Source of the DNA: Porpolomopsis calyptriformis
Lineage: Eukaryota > Basidiomycota > Agaricomycetes > Agaricales > Hygrophoraceae
Reading direction: 5' to 3'
DNA: 64,000 nucleotides
Assembly: GCA_951640195.1 (NCBI GenBank)
Contig: OX621169.1
Location: 1,612,001-1,676,000 of the forward strand
Part shown: piece after piece, positions 48,540 through 60,003 of the stretch
Position numbering within the stretch: position 1 is the first letter of the stretch
Layout: each line of letters starts with the position of its first letter
Position numbers and translations under genes: made by a program
The notes under the pieces: generated by a model
Databases searched by the model: none
Seen by the model: only the letters and a program-made list of their open reading frames with translations
Told to the model about the DNA's origin: nothing

Positions 48540-48908
48540 TGTTATGATTCGGTAGTCGAAGGGTTTTACTTCTCGCGTTGGAGGGGCTGATGAGGAAAAT
48601 AGAATTCGACTAAAGAGTGGGGAGCTAACTAGGAATCGAACTTAACCTACTGACTAAAGGTCAGGCTTTATATACTAACTACCTGAGTCGCCATGAGTCA
48701 GTCGTGTGTACGATTACAAAGTGGAATCCGGAATGTGACTAGTGAAGAGTCACAAAAAGAATAACGGAAACGGAATGTGACTCGTGAAAGAGTCGGAAGG
48801 AGGGTACATGTGATCAGTCTCTATATATAAAACGGTAAAGCGGAAGGATAAACGGAATGGAGACTAATCAAGTATGACTAAAGGAAAAAGAAAAAAGTGT
48901 CCGTGACA
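48540..48908 (-). repeat. Element C2 3' LTR
   Basis: 369 bp, reversed; about five transitions from its partner by eye. Confidence 0.94.
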
Positions 48909-48988
48909 TACACCCACACTAAAAGGAATTTCATCCCGAAATTTGAGGCGGCTTCGAGAGTGTTGACGGGTGTGGAGGAGGTGAAGGA

Positions 48989-49567
48989 CTAGGATAAGTC
49001 CTTGTTGGAGACGGCGGTCGACAGGGAAATAATGTCGGCCGGGGAAGTATCATCGTCGTTGGGGATGGTGATGGGGTTCGACGACAAACCGGGGGGAACG
49101 ATGAGCGGACCTGGGAAAACAGGAGGAGTTGGGGAATCAAGATGGGGAAGTACCTTTACGACTTCCTCATATTTCGCCTCCCAGTGTTTGGCCTGTTCTC
49201 GCCAGTATTCACTCACTCTTCTCTTTCCATCTAAACTCATTCCTTGATTGTACAGTTCTTCATTCAACCTCGCGATTTCATCTTTATAGTATTTGACGTC
49301 CTTCTGCAGCGACTCGATGATTTGCTCGGGTGGGATGGGTGGCGCGATGATTTCTTCTGGCCATATGGGAAGGTCCCGGTTGCGCGCGCGACGGTTGTGT
49401 TGCCAGAGTTGTCCGGCGAGCTCAGCTTCACTGTAGGCGGAGGAGGTGGAAGCGAGCGGAGGGGGAGCGCGGCGAGGGGGTTGTCCTCCAGTGGACATAT
49501 GAGGAGCGCGGGGTGGACGACCACCGGTTGACTTGCGAGCAGTTTGGTTCGAGCATTCTGCGGGCAT
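48989..49567 (-). CDS. Element C2 ORF3
   Basis: Intact 192 codons, MPAECSNQTARKSTGG start. Same length as in C, with scattered substitutions and no stop, although gag and pol next to it carry stops. Confidence 0.78.
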   Translation of the reverse strand: MPAECSNQTARKSTGGRPPRAPHMSTGGQPPRRAPPPLASTSSAYSEAELAGQLWQHNRRARNRDLPIWPEEIIAPPIPPEQIIESLQKDVKYYKDEIARLNEELYNQGMSLDGKRRVSEYWREQAKHWEAKYEEVVKVLPHLDSPTPPVFPGPLIVPPGLSSNPITIPNDDDTSPADIISLSTAVSNKDLS

Positions 49568-49689
49568 AGTGATGTCGATTTTTGAGAGTGAAAGATGGAG
49601 ACGAAAGAGATTATAAGGATGAGTCGGAGTTTGGAAAGGTGACAAAAGTGAAAACATAAACGAGGGGAGTTGATACCGTGAAAGAATGA

Positions 49690-52600
49690 TTAGGTCGCCG
49701 TTTGAATTGAGTGTTCGTATTCTAGAATTCGTTCTTTCGCATGGAGGAGGTTCTTCTTCGGCTCCCAAGTTGCTTCCTCAATGGGATAGCCGACCCATTT
49801 AACCAAATACATACGACGTCGGGTAGACCCGTGGTGTTGGAGAATTTGTTCGACCTCGTATTCTTCTTTTTCCTGAATGACATCCGGAGGTGGACGGAGA
49901 TTATCATCTACTTCCTCTGGGTGGAGATCGGAGTTAATGTTAGCGGGTCTCAGGAGTGAAACGTGAAAGACGTCGTGTATTTTCCATGATAAGGGAAGGG
50001 CCAGGTGATAAGAGACTTTTCCGATTCTTTCTAGAACTTTGAATGGTCCAGTACGTCGGACATCAAGTTTGAGGGTTGGACGACCTGTTTTTAAGTTACG
50101 GACATCAAGATAAACAAATTGACCTATTTGGAGTTGGGTATCTTTCCGTTTACGATCTGCGAAGCGTTTCATGGTTTCGGCCATTGTTTCTAGAGCTTTT
50201 GTGGCTTCTTCGCGGGCTTCTGTGAGATGATCGTGAAAGACATCTGCTGCGGGATTGGAAGTAGGGATCGCAGGGATAGATGGGACGAAAGGATGTTGGC
50301 CAGTATCAAGGTAAAAGGGAGTGTGTTTCGTCGAGGAGTGTTGACGGTTATTATACGCGAATTCAGCTGGGGATAGCCAGTTGGACCAATCGTCTTGCAT
50401 AAAGTTTGTATATAAACGAAGGTATTGTTCAAGTTCTTGATTGGTGCGTTCCGTTTGACCATCAGTTTGGGGGTGATAAGCGGTGGATAGACCAGAGATA
50501 ATTCCCAAATGAGTATTGAGAGCTTTCGCGAATTTGGAAGCGAACTGAGTTCCTTGATCGGTTATGATCTTCTTTGGCCAGCCGTGGTGTTTCCATATGT
50601 TGTCCCTGAAGAGTTTTGCGACTCCTTCTGCAGAAATATTTGATGTCGTCGGGATAAAGTGAGCGCGTTTGGTAAAGCGATCGACAACGACTAAGACAGT
50701 ATCGTAGCCAGATGATTGGGGGAGTTCCACGATCAGATCGGCGGTGATTTCTTCCCAAGGTCGAGACGAAGGGGGAATGGGTTCCAGGAGACCTGCAGGC
50801 TTAGAGGGATAGAGCTTGACTTGTTGGCAGGTCGGACAGGATGATACGAATACACAGATTTCAGGGGCAGCACTACTCCAGGTGTAGTTCCGCAACACAA
50901 GCTCACGTGTCTTCTCGATTCCAGGATGGCCTCCATGGGGTAGGGAGTGGGTCAATCGAATTATCTCTGTGCGTAGCGATACGTCCGCTGGCACGACAAT
51001 ACAATCTCCTGCATCTCTCACAATTCCGTCAGTGAAGGAGTAGCCGGAAGAGGGATCAGATAACTTGATGCGAATGTCCTCTGGGATTTGGTTGAAGTCG
51101 GGGAAGCGAAGTCTTGACATGAAAGAGGGTTCGGACATGGAAATGATAGCATTGATGAAACGTTCAGGGGGGAGGAGGGCTTGGCCTTCTAATTCTTCTT
51201 TTTCTGTACGACAGTGGTCGGGTCGGCGAGAGAGTCCATCAGCTTTGTTCTTGACTCCAGGAGAATACTCGATCTTGAAGTCGAATCTGCCTAAGAATTC
51301 TATCCAACGTGCTTGTCGTCTGGAGAGGGATCTGTTCTGCATGAAATACTTCAGCACCAAATTGTCTGTTTTTATCAATACAGTATCCTTTGCGCCCTCT
51401 AAAAGATAGCGCCAATACTTGAGGGAAGTGACGATTGCAAGCATCTCCAGGTCATGGGTAGGATAGTTGTATTCGGCAGGGAGTAGGGATTTCGAGAAAA
51501 AGCCAACAGGGTGCCAACCATTGTCGTGTTTCTGAGATAAGACCGCGCCAATACCGAAATCGGAGGCATCAGTCTCCAGGAGGTAAGGAAGGTCTGGCCG
51601 TGGGGTAAGAAGGACAGGGGCTGTAGTGACAAGATATTTGAGTTGTTCAAAGGCTTTTTGACACAAAGGAGACCAATCCCAAGGTTGGTCCTTCCGCAAA
51701 AGTCCGCAGAGGGGACGAACGACTGAGGAGAAACTTTTGATGTAACGACGCCAGAAGTTGGTGGTGCCAAGGAAGGACTGGAGGTCTCGCAGTTTTTGGG
51801 GTGTCGGCCAATTGATAATGGCGTCTACCTTTTTTGGGTTGATAGCGAGTTGACCTTTACTGATGATCGTACCAAGGTATGTAACAGAGGTCTTCTCCAT
51901 TTGGCATTTGACAGGTTTGGCGGATAGTTGATTCTTCTCCATGAGCTTAAGGGTTTCGTCAGTCCAGTGGCGGATTTCTTCGGGGGTGTCACCCATAATA
52001 AGAATGTCGTCAATATAGATGTGAACACAGCCAGAGTCTAGCACAGGTTTAAAGAGAACGTCTATCATTCGTTGAAAAGATGCTGGGGAGTTTCATAGTC
52101 CAAAGAACATAACGGTCGGTTCAAAGAGTCCTCGATTTGTGATGAAGGCTGCCTTCCATTCGTCGCCTTCCTTGAGTCGTATGTTGTTAAATCCCCATCG
52201 GATATCGATAACAGTAAAAAGTGAAGCGGTAGCAAGCTTCGGTACTTGGAGGATTTCCGATAGAAGGGGGAGGGGATAACGATCAGGAATGGTTTTCGAG
52301 TTGATGTAGCGATAGTCCTGGATGGGACATAGACCAGCACTGAGACCTTTGGCATTGATCTCTTCGGCCTTTTTCGCAAAGAAGAAAGGAGCAGCTTGTG
52401 GTGATTTCGATGGACGTATTCAACCTGTTCTGAGATTTTCGTCAATAAACTTATTAAGTTCCACCTGTTCATAGGGGGAAAGGTGATAGAGTTTTCCAAC
52501 TTGAAATTTGGTATTCGGGTAGAGGTTGATCGCATGATCGAAGGAACGTCGAGGAGGAAGTTTGTCGAATTCTGCGGTATGAAAAACACGCCAGAAATTG

Positions 52601-53253
52601 TGATAACGACTGGGAATGAAGGATTTGATGTCCTCCTCGATGGAAACTGGTCGAGAGTGGTCAACTCCAACCAAACGGATAAAGGAGTTGTGTTTCAGAC
52701 TCGAATCAAAAACGTACAGTTCTTCCTGTGGGGGCAACACTCCGACTCGCATGCTACTGAACAGCGTGTCACCAGACGCAAAAGTTAAGGTGCCTTTTGT
52801 CCAATTGATGGTGGGGTTGTGTCGCAAAAGCCATGGGAAGCCGAGGATGACCTGTTGCTTTCTTCCTAAGTTGGTGACCTCCAACTGGATTCGTTCTCGA
52901 AAAGATAGATCTGGTGCCTCGATAAACAGGTCTGTGTCGTGCGTGATGGGACCTCCTCGGTTCTCGGAACCATCAGCGTTTCGTACCAGTACAACCTCAT
53001 CCAACGGATAGGTCGATATCTCCATTTGACGAACGAATGCTTTGTCAATAAAATTCCCTGAGGCGCCAGAGTCAATGAGTGCTATGATAGCCACTCGTCG
53101 AAGATTGTCGGCACTCGTGATCCAAAGATAGAATTCGAGAGCGCCTTTGCCCTATTCAAGTGTGCCAAGAAAACGAAAACTTTTCATAGATGGTGGTACA
53201 CATACGTGGGACACAGCCAAAGTGCTTGGGCATTTAGCACTTGGCCGGATTAA
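49690..53253 (-). pseudogene. Element C2 pol
   Basis: Open from 52068 to 49690 (792 codons: HIYIDDILIMGD, RNase H, integrase, chromodomain YLVKWVGYPIEEATWEP). Two TGA stops upstream, at about 52419 and 52095, in the RT. Confidence 0.92.
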
Positions 53254-54671
53254 AAATCCTTTTGCTCTTTTAACGCTCGAGCTAGCGCAGCCCGTCTCTC
53301 CTTGTCCCAATTCGCGATTCCCATATCCTTCAAGTCATTTTTTGCCGTCCTTTTCTCTTTTTCGTCGTCCTCTGGTACTTCCTCTATCCGCGCTTCTGAT
53401 TCTTCTGTATCAACCCGATTGATCATTCGGACATTTCATCCTTTGCCTCGACCGCGATTTCCTCCTTTTCCTCAAGTAGAAGTTGAGGATTCTTGACGTG
53501 CCGGAACGTCTTCAGCACGTGGGCTTCGACATTCGTTGGTGTAATGTCCCTTTTTGCCACAGTTGTAGCAAGTGATGGAGGAGTTGTCTCGTTTCGCTGT
53601 CTTGAGAGAGGCTTCTCTCGATTCTTGTTTGATCGGGGATGAAGTGGTGATGGTGGTGGAGCGGGAAGGGTTTCCTCAGGGATTCGATTTGGCTTCAGAC
53701 TTCTTTCCTTTTTGGTCTCGACTTGACCACAACGCTTGTTCAGCTTGTTGCTCCTGGTACTGTTCCTCAAACTGGGCCGCTTTCATCGTCCAGTCCAGCA
53801 AGGTCGATGGCATGTTGTCCATCGAGTAAATCCGCGTTCGGATTGGCTGGGGGAGTCCGGCTTTGTAAAACCGAAGTAGAGCGGTCTCGTTGTACTCAGT
53901 TCTTGCTGCGTGTTGCATGAACCGAAGGTTGTAGTCTTCTATCATTCCTATCATCTTCACTTTTTCTAGCTCGATGCACGCCTTCGCTGCCGGGTTGATC
54001 CTTCCGAAAGCTTCCCTGAAATCGTCCAAGAATGTTGTGTAGTCCCATATGAAATTCCTCGTTCTATCAACTCCTTCCGTGAACAGTCGTCCCCAAGCCC
54101 ATGGGTTGCCATCACTGAGATAAGAGAGCATGTAGATGATTTTCTGTTTGTCGTTGTAGTCCTTGACCACAAAATTGAGTCGACATTGGTGAATGAAATC
54201 TTCAAGCTTCTCAGAAGTTCCATCGTATTCAGTTGGATCGGCGATTTTGATTTTGGTGGGGGCTGGAAGTGTAGGGGGAGCAGTTGTCTGGGTAGGTAGT
54301 TGAGTGGGAAAGGTTGATGGGAGAGGAGGTTGGACGGATTCAGTTCTTCTTGCAGGGTAAACGAAAGGATTCGAGGGGGAAAGTCCAGGTCCCCGAAGTA
54401 CAGATCGTCGTCGTGGGGGAGGGGTGGTTGGTTCTGAGTCTTCTCGTCGACTTTCTTTGAGAGCTTTTAATTCCTTTCGGAGTTCGTCATTGACGTCGAC
54501 TTCGTTGTAGTACCAGCCACGGAACTGATCGATTTGTGCTCTTAGGTCTTTGAGCTCTTGTTCGATGTTGAATGGGACGACGTCTTCTTCTTCTTCTTGA
54601 ATGGTAGGGGGGATGTTGCTGGGTCCGGGTGTGGGAACGCTCTGATCGGCTTCGTATTCTTGTTGAGACAT
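53250..54671 (-). pseudogene. Element C2 gag
   Basis: MSQQEYEADQ start; TGA at 53676-53678 where C has CGA; a TGA after the zinc knuckle shared with C. Ends GAT TTT TAA at 53250-53258. Confidence 0.87.
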
Positions 54672-54834
54672 TGATGTTAATGATGATGATGAGGGGGAAA
54701 GGGGGATGATGGATTGTGCAGGGGTTTGGAATACTATAGGTTGAAAGGGAGTATCTGAATCTGCAGATGAGAAGATTGACCTTGTTAAGTCTTCGGCAGG
54801 ATCCAGAGTGGAAGTAGTTTGATGCGCAAGAAGG

Positions 54835-54845
54835 AAGTTCGATTC
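54835..54845 (-). other. Element C2 primer-binding site
   Basis: GAATCGAACTT, complementary to AAGTTCGATTC in its own LTRs. Element C has GAATTGAACTT with AAGTTCAATTC, so both sides changed together. Confidence 0.78.
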
Positions 54846-54846
54846 T

Positions 54847-55215
54847 TGTTATGATTCGGTAGTCAAAGGGTTTTACTTCTCGCGTTAGAGGGGCTGATGA
54901 GGAAAATAGAATTCGACTAAAGAGTGGGGAGCTAACTAGGAATCGAACTTAACCTACTGACTAAAGGTCAGGCTTTATATACTAACTACCTGAGTCGCCA
55001 TGAGTCAGTCGTGTGTACGATTACAAAGCGGAATCCGGAATGTGACTAGTGAAGAGTCACAAAAAGAATAGCAGAAACGGAATGTGACTCGTGAAAGAGT
55101 CGGAAGGAGGGTACATGTGATCAGTCTCTATATATAAAACGGTAAAGCGGAAGGATAAACGGAATGGAGACTAATCAAGTATGACTAAAGGAAAAAGAAA
55201 AAAGTGTCCGTGACA
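54847..55215 (-). repeat. Element C2 5' LTR
   Basis: 369 bp LTR-C, reversed. Confidence 0.94.
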
Positions 55216-56381
55216 ACTACGTACAATCCTGTCCTGCTTGTCAGCAAAACAAGAATTACCCTTCAAAGCCGACAGGACTCCTACAACCTATACCCCCCGC
55301 TACCGAACCATGGACTGAGATAACCGTCGATCTCATTGTTCAACTACCTGACTCGCTTGGATATGATGCTGTGATGGTGGTCGTCAATTGCTTTACAAAA
55401 CGTGCCCACTTTGTTCCGACGACTTCCAATCTCTCATTAGAAGGCGCTGCCCGACTATTCCATGATCACATCTGGAAACATCATGGATGGCCAAAAAAGA
55501 TCATTTCTGATCGTGGAGTCCAATTCACGTCGAAATTCACTGAAGCCCTCAACAAACTCCTAGGAACCATTTCTGGACTATCTACTGCTTATCATCCCGA
55601 GACCAATGGTCAGACTGAGCGAATGAACCAAGAACTCGAAGTCTACCTACGGTTCTACACCAATTTCATGCAAGACAACTGGTCCGAATGGTTGGCTTCT
55701 GCCGAATTCGCTTACAATAATCGACAACACTCTGCCACATCACAATCACCCTTCTATTTAGAATATGGCCGTCACCCTCATTTGCCGATCACAATCAAAT
55801 CCCCGAGTAACGTCCCCGCAGCAAACACCTTCCATGAACGTCTCACGCATGCTCAGAAGAGTGCTGGCGAATTACTATCACATGCCGCGGAATCAATGAA
55901 GAAATATGCCGATCGAAAACGGAAACTCTCTCCCTCCTTCAAAGTCGGAGATTTGGTTTGGTTAGATACCAAAAACATCAAGACGACTCGACCCACCAAG
56001 AAACTGGATAACAGAAGAACTGGACCATTCAAGATCCTAAAGCAAGTATCGGATCTTGCGTATCTTATCGATATCCCCGGAACTTGGAAACTCCACCCAG
56101 TTTTTCACATATCACTCCTGAGACCGAATGTTGAAGATAAGTCACTCCACCCTGATATTACTGATACATCTCGACCTCCACCAGATCTGATCGAGAATGA
56201 AGAAGAATATGAAGTTGAATCTATTCTTCAGCACTCCGGAGTTCAACGCCGACGAAAATATTTGGTCAAGTGGAAAGGCTATCCGATTGAAGAAGCCACT
56301 TGGGAAGAACGATCGAACATCTTACGACACGCCAAGGAAATTGTGAAGACTTACGAAGACTCAATTCAAACGGCGACTTAG
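55216..56381 (+). pseudogene. Element A2 pol, part 2 (integrase core and chromodomain)
   Basis: Resumes in the integrase zinc finger (CPACQQNK), catalytic core (ISDRGVQF, TNGQTERMNQELE), TGPFKILKQV, chromodomain YLVKWKGYPIEEATWEE. Open from the junction to the TAG stop. Confidence 0.9.
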
Positions 56382-56550
56382 CTCGTTTGTCATCATTCCA
56401 GCTGTCCATTTTTGAATTCTATTTTTAGATCGAGTTGGCGCTTATAAACTCAGAGTTGTTGATACGACTCCATCCAGTCTTTCCCCACTTTCGACGGACT
56501 TGTCCAACACCATTGTCTCCAATACCAACGTCATAAAACTATCATTCACA

Positions 56551-57288
56551 ATGCCAGCCACTCGATCTCCCTCTCCTCAAGTCGCCATTCGACGCACTGG
56601 ACGAATCCCTTCGTCCGCCACCATCCATTCCCCTACTCCTGGTCCCTCCACCTCTTCCTCCTCCACTCGACAGTTACGTCGACAAGCTCACGCACGCGCG
56701 GAAGATTTCTTCAAAGAATACCCTACGGAGACCCCTCCTCCTGAAGACCCCGCCATCACCATCTCGCGTCTCACGGTTCACAGTAATAGCGTCAGTAACT
56801 GGAACCGAGAACTTCATCAAGAGCGCGAAGTCTTGAAAGCCGAGCTCAAAGCATTGGAGAAGAGCGCCCTGTTTTGGAAGAACCGCTGGGACGAAAGTGA
56901 GCTCAAAGTTTGGGAGCTCCAATGACAAAAGAAGCAAACATGGGTCGATTGCTACGACGTCACCACCCGCGCCATTATCGTCAAGCTCGTAGAAGAGAGT
57001 TGTTGAGCTGAACGACTCTCCCGAGAAGATTTTCTTCGGGCCCAACAGGATCTCACAACGACGGAGACCATAATCAACTACAGTGCGTCAGTCGAGTACC
57101 CCATCAACCTCGACTTGGAATACCCAGACGAAGACGACGTTGCAACAGTCCGAGCCCCTTCCCCCATCGAAGCGGCCTCGGAAGCTACCCCCATCGCTTC
57201 CCTCTCAGTGGTCATTGAGGCCTCCGCCACTGAGGAAATCCCAACTCAGGCCTCAGAGGACGAAACGACTGACACCGCCCAAGTTTGA
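56551..57288 (+). pseudogene. Element A2 ORF3
   Basis: MPATRSPSPQVAIRRTGR start; TGA at 56923-56925 and again near 57005, then open to DTAQV-TGA at 57286-57288, overlapping the hairpin. Confidence 0.78.
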
Positions 57289-57322
57289 AATTCGGGTCGA
57301 ATTTCCCGAAAAACGAGGTGTA

Positions 57323-57722
57323 TGTCATGGATGTAAATTTTCATTTCCTCTCTATGTTAGTCATTACTGCTTAGTCGGACAGGTCTTATCTCTACTTGGG
57401 ATTCCCCAGGGATTCCCCACAATTTCGTATCTTTTCATATATCCGAGATAGGACACATTTCATTTCCGACAATCATGTTTCATCTCTTCACATGCTCCGA
57501 GTCCCTTATCATGTTTATCTCTACTCGTCGCATGTATTCCTCGTGTTTACACTGACTCATCCGCAGTAGCGTAGTCAGTATATAAACCCCTAGTTAGTCG
57601 TACTCAGACTTTAAGTCTGATTCCTCGTTAGCAACCCAATAACTAGGACTTGAGACATTATCATCGTCTTGGGACAGAGCTCTCCGAAGTAAAACCATCT
57701 TATCGACAACCAGTTTATAACA
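57323..57722 (+). repeat. Element A2 3' LTR
   Basis: 400 bp, begins TGTCATGGATG, followed by GACCC. Confidence 0.94.
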
Positions 57723-58022
57723 GACCCTCTCTCAAGATCGACTTTTTCAGCTACAATTTGAGATCAAGAACCATCCTTTTCTTCAGCTCTCGAAGAAACA
57801 TTAGCTACTCCCACCCCTGCTCCTGTCCCTCTAGGACCGCGAACTCGATCGAGAACAAGAGGACTCTTCTCTTCATCTTCAGCCCCAGCAACAAGACCAG
57901 TTCATCAACGAACTGCTACCCTACCAGGACGATACGGTTCTCTCTATTCCCAACTTTCTTCTGCAACATCTACACCAACACCAACAGCTCCAACAACCCC
58001 ACAACAGCCGACATCTACCAAT

Positions 58023-59171
58023 ATGTCAGGAACGTCCACCAATGCCCCCACCAACCCCCCTACCATTGACATCACGACCTTGATGGCCACTGTTCACCAA
58101 CTTGAACAAACCATCACCCAACAACAACAGCTAATCGCCCAGCTCCAGCAATAACAACCCCAACCTCCTCCGCCACACCAACAACCTCTTTTACCTCAAC
58201 AACCTACTCCCCCCTCCATCAAGATCACTAAACCTGATGAATACGACGGGTCTGCAGCCAAATGTCTCAATTTTATTCAAGCTTGTCGTCTAGTCCTTGA
58301 CGACAGTCTATAGTCCGACAGACAGAAAATCACTTATGTCTTGTCGTTCATGAAGATAGGTGTCACCCAATCATGGGCCCGACAGCAGACTCAGGAATTC
58401 AAACATGTTCAGTGGGTTGGAGCCGACTACGAGGATTTTATGGAAGAGCTCGAGGAATGCTTTGGAGACGTTGATGTTAGAGCGACAGCGCAGGTCAAAA
58501 TTCAAAAGGTAACCCAAGGACTTTCTACAGTGGACAATTATAACGTACGATTTGGAGCTCTCGCGGACGAAACTGGATTCAACGATGACGCACTCAAAGT
58601 TTTCTACCGGAATGGCCTCAATCCCAGAATTCTCGAAAAAATCTATGCCCTTGATCCCATCCCCGCCACCCTCAACGCTTGGAAACGAAAAGCTTCCATC
58701 TTTGATCGACAACGTCTCGAACTCGCACTTGAGCATCGTGCCGCTCCCCGGAGTAACTACTATGCTCCCAGGGAGACTGTGGCTCGAACGACAACCTGAA
58801 CTCCCTCCTCTGCTCCTGTCAAACAGGAGACAACTTCCTCATCATCAATATCGCGCGTTCCGCGAGGCAACTGCTATCGCTGCGGAGAGCCAGGTCATTG
58901 GGTGAACAAGTGTCCAAATTCCCCTCTCACCTCTTCTTCGACAGCGCACCCACCAAGTAGTGCCCCTGCCGGACAATGACGAGGAAGACCAACCACAGGA
59001 CGAGGTCGAGGATGGAACATTCGAGGTATCGAGATGGAACGAGTCGATGAGGTGGTTTCCCCAGCTACTACGGAGGAAACTATTCGAGTGGTGGACAACT
59101 GCGGGATCGATCGCTGGCCGAAAGAGAGAAAAGCTCAGCTTGTCAAGGAACTGAAAGAACAGGGTTTTTAG
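58023..59171 (+). pseudogene. Element B2 gag
   Basis: MSGTSTNAPTNPP start; TAA at 58152-58154, TAG near 58311 and TGA near 58797; knuckle CYRCGEPGHWVNKC. Ends at the TTT-TAG step 59166-59171. Confidence 0.86.
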
Positions 59172-59220
59172 GGAGTCCGAATGCTTTGCCTACTGTTACG
59201 GACGTATCTACTCAAGAATG

Positions 59221-59500
59221 TACTTTACCTATATGCGGACACCTTTCATTTCCGTTCTTGTTTCAACCCCTTTATGATTCGTCATCGATCACAATGACTC
59301 ATTCTTATCTCTACCTCATGTTATGTCACACTGACTCACACAGATAAGTAGTCAGTATATAAAGAGTACTTCTGTATGTATCAGACCTTAAGTCTGATTC
59401 CTCGTTAGCCTACTCATAACAAGGACTTGGAACCATCCTCTATATCTCTTGGGACAGAACACCCAAAGTAAAACGCGTTCCGAACAACCGGTTTATAACA
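59221..59500 (+). repeat. Element B2 3' LTR, truncated
   Basis: Last 280 bp of LTR-B. Joined directly to the gag-pol boundary of B2 through a shared TAC (59221-59223). Confidence 0.9.
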
Positions 59501-59784
59501 ATATCCTAGATAAGACACATTTCATTTCCGACAATCATGTTTCATCCTTTCACATGCTCCGAGTCCCTTATCATGCTTATCTCTACTCGTCGCATGTATT
59601 CCTCGTGTTTACACTGACTCATCTGCAGTAGCGTAGTCAGTATATAAACCCCTAGTTAGTCGTACTCAGACTTTAAGTCTGATTCCTCGTTAGACAACCA
59701 ATAACTAGGACTTGAGACCTTATCCACGTCTTGGGACAGAGCACTCCAAAGTAAAACCATCTTGACAATATCCAGTTTATAACA
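59501..59784 (+). repeat. Element A 3' LTR, right piece
   Basis: Starts with the ATATC duplication and continues LTR-A to ATAACA; pieces 43543-43663 and 59501-59784 minus one TSD equal 400 bp. Confidence 0.93.
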
Positions 59785-59827
59785 TGTATTGGATCTGATC
59801 CATGGTGTGTCAGCCTTATCCTTGGTG

Positions 59828-59894
59828 AGATCTACAGGCCCAGAAGTGGAGGTGGATGGAGATGGAGCCTTCAGTTCTGACTTGTGAATCTGTT
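59828..59894 (-). repeat. Right arm of the inverted repeat around element A
   Basis: Inverted, imperfect copy of 15174-15240 (several substitutions, two small gaps). Confidence 0.6.
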
Positions 59895-59907
59895 CACCTA
59901 CTCTGAG

Positions 59908-59927
59908 AAGCAGTAGATCTACTGCTT
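59908..59927. repeat. 20-bp perfect palindrome
   Basis: Centred on AGATCT, 10 bp per arm, just outside the right inverted-repeat arm. Confidence 0.8.
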
Positions 59928-60003
59928 TTCAGACCTCAGCCTCTGTCACCTTTCAAACACAATGACTGCAAGTTGGATATTATTTTAAACATACCCCAGT
60001 GGG

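Larger units (their letters stand above)
48540..55215 (-). mobile_element. Ty3/gypsy chromovirus, element C2 (reversed, in A2 integrase)
   Basis: Second copy of family C, TSD ACTAC (48535-48539 and 55216-55220). Fourth nesting level. Near full length, with several TGA stops. Confidence 0.95.
44211..57722 (+). mobile_element. Ty3/gypsy chromovirus, element A2 (in B2 leader)
   Basis: Second copy of family A, TSD GACCC (44206-44210 and 57723-57727), interrupted in its integrase by reversed C2. Multiple stops. Confidence 0.94.
43664..59500 (+). mobile_element. Ty3/gypsy chromovirus, element B2 (in 3' LTR of A)
   Basis: LTR-B family copy with TSD ATATC (43659-43663 and 59501-59505). Holds A2 in its leader (44211-57722). 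Pol, ORF3 and the start of the 3' LTR are missing: a deletion joins the gag-pol boundary to the middle of the 3' LTR at 59221. Confidence 0.92.
15250..59784 (+). mobile_element. Ty3/gypsy chromovirus, element A (outermost of the nest)
   Basis: Flanked by the 5-bp duplication TGTAT (15245-15249 and 59785-59789). Its own sequence is 15250-18361, 25262-28134, 28494-28760, 43345-43663 and 59501-59784; the rest are later insertions. Gene order is gag, pol (protease, RT, RNase H, integrase, chromodomain) and ORF3, bounded by 400-bp LTRs. Copy A2 inside the nest is the same family. It is dead: several stop codons, an 11-nt net deletion near 25825 and four interruptions. Confidence 0.93.

Noticed and set aside
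16005..56381. TGA read as an amino acid (alternative genetic code)
   Set aside because: Host genes in the window end at TGA normally (for example BRX1 at 556-558), and sister copies show CGA at the same codons.
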